From assembly GCA_024404065.1 (NCBI GenBank), contig JAKSQR010000016.1, forward strand, positions 1-18,486: a stretch of 18,486 nucleotides of DNA, in the 5' to 3' direction. Of this stretch, positions 8,201 to 15,821 are shown in pieces (position 1 is the stretch's first letter; each line of letters begins with the position of its first letter). Both the position numbers and the translations under genes were made by a program. The notes beneath the pieces were generated by a model, which saw only the letters and a program-made list of their open reading frames with translations, was not told the origin of the DNA and ran no database searches. Source of the DNA: Clostridia bacterium. GTDB lineage: Bacteria > Bacillota > Clostridia > Oscillospirales > Acutalibacteraceae.

Positions 8201-8400
8201 TCCATATATACCTTATCTGCCATTTTGGGGTCTGTCATAATTGTGGCAGGGTTTGAGTTACATAATATTACGTGGTAGCCCTCTTCTTTAAGAGCCATAC
8301 ACGCCTGAGTGCCGGCGTAGTCAAATTCTGCAGCCTGACCTATAACAATGGGGCCAGAGCCAATAACCAGCACGGATTTTATATCTGTACGCTTTGGCAT
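5215..8400 (-). CDS. carB: Carbamoyl-phosphate synthase large subunit
   Basis: At 1061 aa it has the usual full length. It makes carbamoyl phosphate from bicarbonate, two ATP and ammonia channelled from CarA, supplying pyrimidine and arginine synthesis. The duplicated ATP-grasp architecture is visible: KSVLVIGSGPIVIGQAAEFD near the N-terminus is repeated as KVVVLGSGPIRIGQGVEFD near residue 555, and each half has an EVNPR(V/S)SRSS/T-type nucleotide site. The C-terminal part from about residue 930 (YGTVLVTLADEDKEEGFPLV, GIHYEDGVAIRR) is the allosteric MGS-like domain. The ATG follows the carA stop by 2 nt, with GGAGG inside the carA 3' end, so translation is coupled. It is the only gene of this operon that neither makes nor directly hydrolyses glutamine, and it comes as partner of CarA. 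Confidence 0.98.
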   Translation of the reverse strand: MPKRTDIKSVLVIGSGPIVIGQAAEFDYAGTQACMALKEEGYHVILCNSNPATIMTDPKMADKVYMEPLTLEYLAKIIRKERPDAILPGIGGQTGLNLAMRLEKKGVLKECNVELLGTSSESIEKAEDRDLFKQMCESIGEPVLPSIIVNSIEEGFAAAEEIGYPVVLRPAFTLGGTGGGFADNKEEFAEIIKNAIALSPVSQVLIEKSVKGYKEIEYEVMRDKNDTAITICNMENLDPVGIHTGDSIVVCPSQTLTNKEYHMLRSSALKIIRALKIEGGCNVQFALDPESFQYYLIEVNPRVSRSSALASKASGYPIARVSAKIGVGMHLEEIMLANTPASFEPALDYVVTKMPRFPFDKFADANNSLSTQMKATGECMSIGRTMEESLLKAVRSLEIGCYHLYMEKFSETPTEELLKYIAIGTDDRIYAIAELIRRDKDLIDEIHNVTGIDNIFLRKITNIINMEIDLCFNVNDIEYLKEAKKMGFSDKEIAKLWDTTERTIYEMRLKESIAPKYKMIDTCASEFDSYVPYYYSTYESENESFCSDKQKVVVLGSGPIRIGQGVEFDYSTVHAVQTIKAAGYEAIIINNNPETVSTDYTCSDKLYFEPLTVEDVMNVINLEKPDGVVVTLGGQTAINLAEPLKDHGVKIIGTDCDAIERAENRDAFEKLLKELDIPQPKGMAVTNIEDGVKAAADIGYPVLVRPSFVLGGRAMQIVAKEEDLRHYLKTAVEIDEDRPVLVDKYIRGKELEVDAVCDGKDVFVPGIMELVERTGVHSGDSISVYPPYSVSDKVKETILDYTQKLGLGIGIIGLYNIQFICDNDENVYIIEVNPRSSRTVPFLSKSTGYSLADIATLCMLGKSLKEQGIDVLYAEEKERWCVKVPAFSFSKLRGMDSYLSPEMKSTGEAIGYDHKLHRAMFKALTASGMTLKNYGTVLVTLADEDKEEGFPLVKRFYDMGFNIEATGLTVDYLKSHGIRCRRRYKPSEGSEDVLEAIKSGFVSYVINTRAIMSGIHYEDGVAIRRCATQNNVSMFTSLDTVKVLLDVLEEVTISIATITED

Positions 8401-8402
8401 AA

Positions 8403-9485
8403 TTATTCCTCCATAAGATCAAGAAAACATTTGAATAAATAGTCGCTGTCCTGTGGGCCGGGTGCGCTTTCAGGGTGATACTGAACACCAAATACCTTAT
8501 CCTCTACACATTCAACACCCTCAATAGTGTTATCAAGAATGTTTATGTGTGTAGCGGTAAGCTTTGTAGCCTTAAGGCTTTCGGTATCAACAGCGTATGA
8601 GTGGTTCTGTGAGGTGATTTCAATTTTGCCGTTCTTCTTATTAAGAACAGGATGGTTACCGCCTCTGTGACCAAACTTGAGCTTATAGGTTTTTGCACCG
8701 TAGGCAAGAGAAATAATCTGATGGCCAAGGCAAATGCCGAAAATGGGATATTTGCCTATAAGATTTTTTATTGTTTCAATTGTTTCTGTTACATCGGTAG
8801 GGTCGCCGGGACCATTTGAAATAAATATTCCGTCCGGATGTAATTTCTCAATTGTTTTTGCGTCTGTATTGTAGGGTACAACTATTACATTTATGCCGTA
8901 GCTGTTAAGTGAGCGCACAATATTGAGCTTAATACCGCAGTCAATAGCTACTACGGTTTTCTTTGCACCTGCCATATTGTAGTGGCAGATTGCCTTGTGG
9001 CTTACTCTGCTTACAGCGTCAGTTTTAACAGGGGTATTTTTAATAATTTCAATGCCCTCTTCAACTGATGTTTCCACGCTTGTTATTACAGCTCTGCGGC
9101 TGCCTACATCACGGATGTATCTTGTAAGCTGTCTTGTATCTATACCGCTTATACCAACGATATCATACTGCTCCATAACTGCTGCAAGGGTCTCTTTGCT
9201 TCTGAAGTTTGAAGGCTCATCGTTATACTCCCTTACAATAAATCCGCCTATTGTAGGAATATCAGTTTCATAGTCATCATCTGCCATACCATAGTTGCCT
9301 ATGAGTGGGTAGGTCATAACTACACCCTGGTCTGTGTAGGATGGGTCAGAAAGGATTTCCTGATAGCCTACCATTGAGGTATTAAATACTATTTCAAGCA
9401 CCTTTTCAGTTGTACTGCCGAAAGAGTAGCCATCATAGTATGTGCCATCTTCAAAAATCAGACGGCGGTCAAATTTTTTCAGCAT
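8403..9485 (-). CDS. carA: Carbamoyl-phosphate synthase small (glutaminase) subunit
   Basis: It is 360 aa, normal for CarA. The N-terminal CarA domain (residues about 1-150; GYQEILSDPSY, GIDTRQLTRYIRD) is followed by a class I amidotransferase domain with nucleophile Cys252 (FGICLGHQ) and the His337-Glu339 pair (VQYHPES). It hydrolyses glutamine and passes ammonia to CarB. An in-frame ATG exists at 9500, but I chose 9485: GGAGAG sits 7 nt before it, and this ribosome binding site overlaps the first codons of the longer version, which itself has none. The gene lies 22 nt after purF and 2 nt before carB. Confidence 0.96.
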   Translation of the reverse strand: MLKKFDRRLIFEDGTYYDGYSFGSTTEKVLEIVFNTSMVGYQEILSDPSYTDQGVVMTYPLIGNYGMADDDYETDIPTIGGFIVREYNDEPSNFRSKETLAAVMEQYDIVGISGIDTRQLTRYIRDVGSRRAVITSVETSVEEGIEIIKNTPVKTDAVSRVSHKAICHYNMAGAKKTVVAIDCGIKLNIVRSLNSYGINVIVVPYNTDAKTIEKLHPDGIFISNGPGDPTDVTETIETIKNLIGKYPIFGICLGHQIISLAYGAKTYKLKFGHRGGNHPVLNKKNGKIEITSQNHSYAVDTESLKATKLTATHINILDNTIEGVECVEDKVFGVQYHPESAPGPQDSDYLFKCFLDLMEE

Positions 9486-9499
9486 ATTAAATCTCTCCA

Positions 9500-9513
9500 T
9501 CTTATATTTAATC
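9500..9513 (-). repeat. 14-bp exact repeat, copy at the purF-carA junction
   Basis: The minus-strand string GATTAAATATAAGA occurs here across the purF stop codon and again at 14116-14103 before guaA. Both copies lie just upstream of a ribosome binding site. It is AT-rich, so it may be chance or a favourable unstructured translation-initiation context. Confidence 0.35.
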
Positions 9514-10926
9514 TTTTACTGATAATTTCTGCTCAAATCTGTCTTTGCGGGTATCACTTGGTATGCTTGTGGGGTAGCTGCCATCAAAGCAGGCACTGCA
9601 GTAATGGTCACTGCAGGTTATATCCTTAAGTGCTTCAACGGGTAAATAACCAAGTGAATCAACATTTATTATTTTCTCAATCTCCGCTATTGTGTGCTGG
9701 CAGGCAATCAGATGCTCCTCAGAGTCTATATCTGTGCCGTAGTAGCAGGGATGTAAAAACGGGGGAGAGGATATACGCATGTGTATCTCCTTAGCTCCTG
9801 CCTCACGAAGAAGCTTTACAAGTCTGCCTGAGGTAGTGCCTCTTACAATTGAGTCATCTACAAGCACAACTCTTTTGCCCTTAACATTCTCTTCAATAGC
9901 TGAGAGCTTGATTTTAACTTTATCTAATCTTGAGGATTGACCTGGTGATATAAATGTACGGCCGATATATTTATTTTTAATAAGACCTATGGAGTAGGGA
10001 ATGCCAGATTCTCTGCTGTAGCCGAGAGCGGCATCAAGGCCTGAATCGGGTACACCTATTACTACATCTGCCTCACAGGGGTGAGCCTTTGCAAGTATTT
10101 CGCCAGCTTTTACTCTTGATGAATGTACGGAAACACCGTCTATAACTGAATCCGGTCTTGCAAAGTATATATACTCAAATGCACATATTTTTCTTTCCTT
10201 TTCGCCACAGTGAGCTCTGTTTGATGTAACGTTTTCACCATCAAATACAAGTATTTCACCGGGCTCAACATCTCTTATAAACTCAGCACCTACGGCCTTT
10301 AATGCACAAAGCTCAGATGCAACTATGTACATGTTATCAGGTGTTTTGCCGTAGCAAAGGGGTCTGAAGCCATAAGGGTCCCTTGCACATATAAGCTTTT
10401 GCGGGGACATTATTATAAGTGAGTAAGCGCCGTCAAGCACATTCATTGCTCTGCACACAGCCTCCTCTATTGAGGCGGAAACAAGGCGCTCTTTAGTAAC
10501 ATAATATGCAATAGTTTCGGTATCGCTTGTGGTGTGGAAAATCGCACCTGTCATCTCAAGCATATTGCGAAGCTCAAGGGCGTTGCTAAGGTTACCATTA
10601 TGGGCAATAGCCATTTTACCTTTCTGATGGTTTACCTCGATAGGCTGGCAGTTATTACGGTTTGTACCGCCTGTTGTGCCATATCTTACGTGACCTACCG
10701 CAATTTTGCCCTCAGGCATAGATGCCAAAACAGACGGGGTAAAAACCTCACCTACAAGACCAAGGTCCTTATGGGAGGCAAAAACTCCGTCGTCATTAAC
10801 TACAATGCCGCAGCTTTCCTGGCCTCTGTGCTGTAAAGCATAGAGACCATAGTAAACTACATTTGCTATATCAAAAGCTTCGGGAGATATTGCACCGAAT
10901 ACTCCACACTCTTCATGAATGCTCAT
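9508..10926 (-). CDS. purF: Amidophosphoribosyltransferase (glutamine PRPP amidotransferase)
   Basis: This 472-aa enzyme catalyses the first committed step of purine synthesis: PRPP plus glutamine to phosphoribosylamine. It is the Bacillus-type form. A short propeptide (MSIHEE) precedes nucleophile Cys7 of CGVFG, and four cysteines suited to a [4Fe-4S] cluster are present (Cys248 in KICAFEYIYFARPDS, Cys394 in FLHPCYYGTD, Cys443 and Cys446 in YCSACFDG). The 146-residue gap between the first two equals that in B. subtilis PurF, where the cluster makes the enzyme oxygen-labile. The PRPP loop is RVVLVDDSIVRGTT (352-365). The ribosome binding site (AGGA) is weaker than its neighbours'. It lies 18 nt after pyrG, outside any pur operon. 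Confidence 0.97.
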   Translation of the reverse strand: MSIHEECGVFGAISPEAFDIANVVYYGLYALQHRGQESCGIVVNDDGVFASHKDLGLVGEVFTPSVLASMPEGKIAVGHVRYGTTGGTNRNNCQPIEVNHQKGKMAIAHNGNLSNALELRNMLEMTGAIFHTTSDTETIAYYVTKERLVSASIEEAVCRAMNVLDGAYSLIIMSPQKLICARDPYGFRPLCYGKTPDNMYIVASELCALKAVGAEFIRDVEPGEILVFDGENVTSNRAHCGEKERKICAFEYIYFARPDSVIDGVSVHSSRVKAGEILAKAHPCEADVVIGVPDSGLDAALGYSRESGIPYSIGLIKNKYIGRTFISPGQSSRLDKVKIKLSAIEENVKGKRVVLVDDSIVRGTTSGRLVKLLREAGAKEIHMRISSPPFLHPCYYGTDIDSEEHLIACQHTIAEIEKIINVDSLGYLPVEALKDITCSDHYCSACFDGSYPTSIPSDTRKDRFEQKLSVKD

Positions 10927-10944
10927 TTTGAAATCCTGTCTTTC

Positions 10945-12549
10945 TTATTTAAGTGCATGCTTTAATGAAGCATTGATAAATCCGCTGAATAATGGATGGG
11001 GATTGTTGGGGCGTGATTTGAATTCAGGATGGTACTGAACACCAACATAGAAATCACGGTCGCTGATTTCTACAACCTCAACAAGTCGCTTATCGGGTGA
11101 AAGACCGGAAAGGGTAAGACCGCTTGCTTCAAACTGCTCACGGTAATCATTATTAAACTCATATCTGTGTCTGTGTCTTTCGCTGATGGTCTGACTTCTG
11201 TAGCACTTATAAAGAACACTGTCATCCTTAACAAGGCAGGGGTAAGCGCCGAGCCTTAATGTGCCGCCCTTGTCAACATCATCACTCTGGTCAGGCATAA
11301 AGTCAATTACCTTATGCTTGCAGTTTGCGTCAAACTCACCGGAGTTTGCATCAGCAAAGCCAAGAACGTTTCTTGCATATTCAATGCAGGCAATCTGCAT
11401 ACCAAGGCAGATACCAAAGTAGGGAAGCTTATTTTCACGGGCATATTTTGCTGAAAGAATCATACCCTCAATGCCTCTGTCACCAAAGCCACCGGGAACA
11501 ATAATGCCGTCAAGGTCCTGAAGCTTCTTATCTACATTTTCTGCTGTAATCTGCTCTGAATCAATCCACTGAATATCTACATTTGCACTCTGATAGTAGC
11601 CTGCGTGTCTGAGAGCCTCTGCAACTGAAAGATATGCATCATGAAGGGCAGTGTACTTACCAACAAGACCAATCTTAACTGTATGCTCTCTGTTTTCGAT
11701 AAGCTCAACCATCTTTTTCCAGTCGGATAAATCAGGTACTCTTGTCTGAAGGTTAAGCTCACGGCAAACAACCTCTGAGAAATATGCCTTTTCAAGCATA
11801 AGGGGTGCCTCATAAAGGTTAGGAAGTGTAATATTTTCAATTACACAATCGGGCTTTACGTTACAGAAAAGTGAGATTTTCTTAAAAATGCTTTCCTCAA
11901 GGGGTCTGTCACAACGTAAAACAATAATATTGGGGTTAATGCCCATACCACGGAGCTCTTTAACTGAGTGCTGTGTGGGCTTTGATTTATGCTCATCACT
12001 ACCACTTAAGAAGGGAACAAGTGTAACGTGGATAAATAAGCTGTTTTCCTGACCTACCTCAAGTGAAATCTGTCTTACTGCCTCAAGGAAGGGCTGTGAT
12101 TCAATATCACCAATAGTGCCGCCGATTTCTGTAATAACTACATCTGCGTCACTCTGCTTACCTACACGGTAAACAAACTCTTTAATTTCGTCTGTAATGT
12201 GGGGGATAACCTGTACTGTAGAGCCAAGATATTCACCACGGCGCTCCTTATTAAGAACGTTCCAGTAAACCTTACCTGTTGTAAGGTTTGAAAATTTATT
12301 TAAGTCCTCATCAATAAATCTTTCGTAGTGACCAAGGTCAAGGTCAGTTTCAGCACCATCCTCAGTTACATAAACCTCACCGTGCTGATAGGGGCTCATT
12401 GTACCGGGGTCAACATTGATGTATGGGTCAAGCTTCTGTGCGGCAACCTTAAGACCTCTTGCCTTAAGCAGACGGCCAAGAGATGCGGCAGTAATGCCCT
12501 TGCCAAGACCTGAAACAACGCCGCCTGTTACAAATATATATTTTGTCAT
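10945..12549 (-). CDS. pyrG: CTP synthase
   Basis: This 534-aa protein has the standard length. It aminates UTP to CTP using ATP and glutamine. The N-terminal amidoligase domain begins MTKYIFVTGGVVSGLGKG, with the P-loop at residues 9-19 and the DPYINVDPGTM strand after it. The C-terminal class I amidotransferase has Cys381 (FGICLGMQ), followed by GVQYHPEFKSRPNNPHPLF. The start is clear: guaA's TAA overlaps the GGAGAG ribosome binding site 12 nt upstream. In many Firmicutes pyrG is a single gene, often near rpoE or fba; here it is placed with other glutamine users. Confidence 0.98.
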   Translation of the reverse strand: MTKYIFVTGGVVSGLGKGITAASLGRLLKARGLKVAAQKLDPYINVDPGTMSPYQHGEVYVTEDGAETDLDLGHYERFIDEDLNKFSNLTTGKVYWNVLNKERRGEYLGSTVQVIPHITDEIKEFVYRVGKQSDADVVITEIGGTIGDIESQPFLEAVRQISLEVGQENSLFIHVTLVPFLSGSDEHKSKPTQHSVKELRGMGINPNIIVLRCDRPLEESIFKKISLFCNVKPDCVIENITLPNLYEAPLMLEKAYFSEVVCRELNLQTRVPDLSDWKKMVELIENREHTVKIGLVGKYTALHDAYLSVAEALRHAGYYQSANVDIQWIDSEQITAENVDKKLQDLDGIIVPGGFGDRGIEGMILSAKYARENKLPYFGICLGMQIACIEYARNVLGFADANSGEFDANCKHKVIDFMPDQSDDVDKGGTLRLGAYPCLVKDDSVLYKCYRSQTISERHRHRYEFNNDYREQFEASGLTLSGLSPDKRLVEVVEISDRDFYVGVQYHPEFKSRPNNPHPLFSGFINASLKHALK

Positions 12550-12561
12550 AGCAATCTCTCC

Positions 12562-14094
12562 TTATTCCCACTCTACTGTGGCTGGTGGTTTTGATGTGAT
12601 ATCGTAAACTACTCTTGTTATATTGCCAAGCTGATTTGTGATTTTATTACTTGCACTCTCAAGTACCTCAAAGGGTAACTTTGTAAATGTAGCAGTCATA
12701 AAGTCATCAGTTGTAACTGCTCTTAAAGCAACTGTGTAGCCGTATGTACGGGCATCACCCTTAACACCTACGCTCTTTAAGTCTGTAAGCACTGCAAAGT
12801 ACTGATTGGTCATACCCTCACAGTCAAATGCAGCAACCTCCTGCCTGAAGATATAATCAGCCTCACGAAGGGTGTCAAGCTTATCCTTTGTAATTTCACC
12901 AATTACTCTTACTGCAAGACCGGGGCCGGGGAATGGCTGTCTGAAAACAAGCTCTCTGGGTAATCCAAGCTTTAAGCCAACCTCTCTTACCTCATCCTTA
13001 AATAAATCTCTGAGGGGCTCTACAATGCTTTCAAAAGCAATTACGTCAGGCAGACCGCCAACATTGTGGTGGCTCTTGATAACTGCACTGTCGCCCTTAC
13101 CACTCTCAATAACGTCGGGGTAAATTGTGCCCTGTGCGAGTATATCAACCTTGCCTATCTTCTTTGCTTCAGCCTCAAAGGTTCTTATAAATTCTTCGCC
13201 AATTATCTTTCGTTTTGTTTCGGGGTCTGTAACACCCTTGAGCTTACCAAGGAATACATCCTCAGCATTTGCTCTTATAAAGTTATCACCAAAGCGTGAT
13301 TTGAAGGTTTCCTCAACAAAATCGCCCTCATCTTTTCTCATAAGACCATGGTCTACAAAGATGCAGGTTAAATTACTGCCTACTGCTTTGTAAAGAAGGG
13401 CAGCAGCTACTGATGAATCAACACCGCCTGAAAGGGCAAGAAGTACTTTTTTGCCTGCTAAATCCTTGCTGAGCTTTTCAACTGATGAATCTATAAAGCT
13501 TTCCATCTTCCAGTCGCCTGCACAGCCACATACATCAAATATAAAGTTTTTAAGCATTACATTGCCGTACTCTGTGTGGTTTACTTCGGGGTGGAACTGA
13601 ACGCCATAAAGCTTCTTTTCAGCATTGCACATTGCAGCGCAGGGACACTGGTCTGTGGTAGCTATAATTTCAAAGCCTTCAGGAGCCTTACAGATATAGT
13701 CTGTGTGGCTCATCCAGCAGATATTTTCAGTGGGAACATCCTTAAAAATCTTGCTATCTTTAACTCTTACTGTGGTTTTACCATATTCACTTGAGTTTTC
13801 TGCACTTGTGATTTCACCGCCTGCCATGTAAGCCATAAGCTGGTCACCATAGCAAATGCCAAGCACAGGAATGCCAAGTGTAAGTATTTCGGGGTCATAG
13901 TGTGGTGATTTTTCATCATAAACACTATTAGGACCGCCTGTGAAAATAATACCCTTGTAGCCTTCAGCAACAATTTCACTGCAGGTTATTTTGTTATAGG
14001 GCTTAATTTCTGCGTAAACGTGATTTTCACGGACTCTGCGGGCAATCAGCTGATTATACTGACCACCAAAGTCCATTACCAGAATTTTTTCCAT
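12562..14094 (-). CDS. guaA: GMP synthase (glutamine-hydrolysing)
   Basis: This 510-aa enzyme converts XMP to GMP using ATP and glutamine. Residues 1-190 are the class I amidotransferase domain with Cys81 (GICYGDQ; Asp at a position that is usually Met), His168 and Glu170 (VQFHPE). Next comes the ATP-pyrophosphatase domain with SGGVDSS at 222-228, and the C-terminal dimerisation domain ends in the hallmark ITSKPPATVEWE. The ATG has AGAGGTG upstream. The 54-nt gap after asnB shows no terminator and contains one copy of a 14-bp repeat also found before carA. Confidence 0.97.
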   Translation of the reverse strand: MEKILVMDFGGQYNQLIARRVRENHVYAEIKPYNKITCSEIVAEGYKGIIFTGGPNSVYDEKSPHYDPEILTLGIPVLGICYGDQLMAYMAGGEITSAENSSEYGKTTVRVKDSKIFKDVPTENICWMSHTDYICKAPEGFEIIATTDQCPCAAMCNAEKKLYGVQFHPEVNHTEYGNVMLKNFIFDVCGCAGDWKMESFIDSSVEKLSKDLAGKKVLLALSGGVDSSVAAALLYKAVGSNLTCIFVDHGLMRKDEGDFVEETFKSRFGDNFIRANAEDVFLGKLKGVTDPETKRKIIGEEFIRTFEAEAKKIGKVDILAQGTIYPDVIESGKGDSAVIKSHHNVGGLPDVIAFESIVEPLRDLFKDEVREVGLKLGLPRELVFRQPFPGPGLAVRVIGEITKDKLDTLREADYIFRQEVAAFDCEGMTNQYFAVLTDLKSVGVKGDARTYGYTVALRAVTTDDFMTATFTKLPFEVLESASNKITNQLGNITRVVYDITSKPPATVEWE

Positions 14095-14102
14095 AACACA
14101 CC

Positions 14103-14116
14103 TCTTATATTTAATC
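14103..14116 (-). repeat. 14-bp exact repeat, copy upstream of guaA
   Basis: This second copy of the minus-strand string GATTAAATATAAGA lies 9 nt before the guaA ATG, next to its ribosome binding site. See the copy at 9500-9513. Confidence 0.35.
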
Positions 14117-14148
14117 TCTCTTAATAATATGAAAAATTAGTTTCAGGC

Positions 14149-15729
14149 TTATTTACCTGAGTCACCATAGTTTGCAAGTACTCTTGCAGATGGGTCGTTT
14201 ACGTTACAGCCTTCCCAGCTCTTGTTAGGCATCCAGAAATCCACTACCATAGGAGCCTGACCGGGATAGTACTTTTCAAAAATCTCTCTGTAAAGTAAGG
14301 ATTCTTTGGTGAAGGGGGTAGCATAGTCATACTTTGCAGCCTTCTCTTTGAATTCTTCCTCTGTATACATAGCCTCTGCATACTCTTTAAGGTCATCAAC
14401 CATTGAGTGACCTACTGCGTCTGAGAATGCAGCTTTCTCTCTCATTAAAATATCGTAGGGCAGGTAGTCACCTTCAAAAGCGTGACGGAGTAAGTACTTG
14501 CCCTTGCCGTAGGTGTTCATCTTTTTAGCAGGGTCAATGCTCATTACATACTCTGCAAAATCAAGGTCACCAAAGGGAACTCTTGCCTCAAGTGAGTTTA
14601 CTGAAATACATCTGTCAGCACGGAGAACATCATACATGTGAAGCTCTCTGATTCTCTTCTGTGATTCCTTCTGGAATTCCTCAGCAGAGGGAGCAAAATC
14701 AGTATATTTGTAGCCGAAAAGCTCATCTGAGATTTCGCCTGTAAGAAGTACTCTGATATCAGTATTTTCGTGGATGTACTTACAGATAAGGTACATACCC
14801 ATTGAAGCTCTGATTGTTGTAATATCGTAAGTGCCAAGCAGTGCAACAACCTCTTCAAGGCTCTGAAGCACCTGCTCTTTAGTCATAATAACCTCTGTGT
14901 GGTCACTGCCGAGGTAATCTGCAACCTGCTTTGCGTATTTAAGGTCAATAGCATCGCCTTCCATACCTATTGCAAATGTGCGGATAGGCTTATCGCTCTT
15001 CTTAGCAGCAATAGCGCATACAAGGGAGCTGTCAAGACCGCCTGAAAGAAGGAAGCCAACCTTTGCATCTGCTACAAGACGCTTTTCAACACCTGCAACA
15101 AGTCTGTCGTGTATGCCCTTGCAGATTGTTTCTACGTCGTCAGTAACAACCTCTTTAACCTCAGTCATATCACGGTAGCAAATGAATTTGCCGTCCTTGT
15201 AATAATGTCCGGGAGGGAAGGGCATTACTTTATCTACAAGCTTTACAATGTTTTTGGGCTCGCTTGCAAATACGATAGTGCCGTTTTTGTTATATCCATA
15301 GTAAAGGGGACGAATGCCGATAGGATCTCTTGCGGCAATGTACTCCTGTGTTTTTCCATCAAAAATAATAAGTGCATATTCAGCATCCAGCATTCTGAAC
15401 ATATCAGTGCCGTACTCAAAATATAATGGTAAAAGTATTTCGCAGTCGCTGTCGCTTACAAATTCATAGCCCTTGCTTACCAAATCAGCTTTCATCTGAG
15501 CAAAGCCATAAATTTCACCGTTACATACTACATAGCTGCCATCTCTCTCAAAAGGCTGCATTCCTTCGGGATGAAGGCCCATAATAGCAAGCCTGTGGAA
15601 GCCTAATAAACCCTTACCTGTATCAATAATTTTGCTGTCATCAGGGCCTCTTGAAACTGTGTTATTGAAACCCTCATTGAATAATTCCTCTTCTAAAACT
15701 TTTTCACAGTATCCCATTATTGAACACAT
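14149..15729 (-). CDS. asnB: Asparagine synthase (glutamine-hydrolysing)
   Basis: About 526 aa, close to E. coli AsnB. It makes asparagine from aspartate, ATP and glutamine. The N-terminal class II amidotransferase has MCSIMGYCEK with Cys2 as nucleophile, then SRGPDDS, GFHRLAIMG and CNGEIYGF. The synthetase domain carries the PPi loop SGGLDSS at about 229-235 and TGEISDELFGY. The frame stays open upstream to a GTG three codons earlier (15738), but ATG 15729 must be right: Cys has to be residue 2 for N-terminal-nucleophile chemistry, and AAGGAGG is spaced 8-9 nt from this ATG while it overlaps the GTG. It lies behind an intercistronic hairpin following glnN. Confidence 0.97.
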   Translation of the reverse strand: MCSIMGYCEKVLEEELFNEGFNNTVSRGPDDSKIIDTGKGLLGFHRLAIMGLHPEGMQPFERDGSYVVCNGEIYGFAQMKADLVSKGYEFVSDSDCEILLPLYFEYGTDMFRMLDAEYALIIFDGKTQEYIAARDPIGIRPLYYGYNKNGTIVFASEPKNIVKLVDKVMPFPPGHYYKDGKFICYRDMTEVKEVVTDDVETICKGIHDRLVAGVEKRLVADAKVGFLLSGGLDSSLVCAIAAKKSDKPIRTFAIGMEGDAIDLKYAKQVADYLGSDHTEVIMTKEQVLQSLEEVVALLGTYDITTIRASMGMYLICKYIHENTDIRVLLTGEISDELFGYKYTDFAPSAEEFQKESQKRIRELHMYDVLRADRCISVNSLEARVPFGDLDFAEYVMSIDPAKKMNTYGKGKYLLRHAFEGDYLPYDILMREKAAFSDAVGHSMVDDLKEYAEAMYTEEEFKEKAAKYDYATPFTKESLLYREIFEKYYPGQAPMVVDFWMPNKSWEGCNVNDPSARVLANYGDSGK

Positions 15730-15761
15730 ATTGGGCACCTCCTTCTAAATCTCTCTATAAA

Positions 15762-15802
15762 CAACAATGTCCTGAGGCATATTTCAGCCTCAGTTATTGT
15801 TG
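15762..15802 (-). other. Intercistronic hairpin between glnN and asnB
   Basis: On the minus strand CAACAAT pairs with ATTGTTG, and inside it CTGAGGC pairs with GCCTCAG, around an 8-nt loop, with a small internal bulge between the two stems. TTTATAG follows, not a clean T tract, so termination is expected to be weak or absent. It lies in the 92-nt gap after the glnN stop and could set the ratio of glnN to downstream message by processing, partial termination or 3'-end protection. Confidence 0.6.
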
Positions 15803-15821
15803 CAAAATTATAATTATTTAA

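Noticed and set aside
7961..8278. Plus-strand open frames of 60-105 codons, the longest here and at 15109-15426
   Set aside because: All lie opposite strongly conserved minus-strand genes, lack ribosome binding sites and recognisable domains, and follow from the codon bias of the real genes.
15730..15738. GTG start for AsnB three codons upstream
   Set aside because: It would place the catalytic Cys at residue 5 and overlaps the ribosome binding site that serves ATG 15729.
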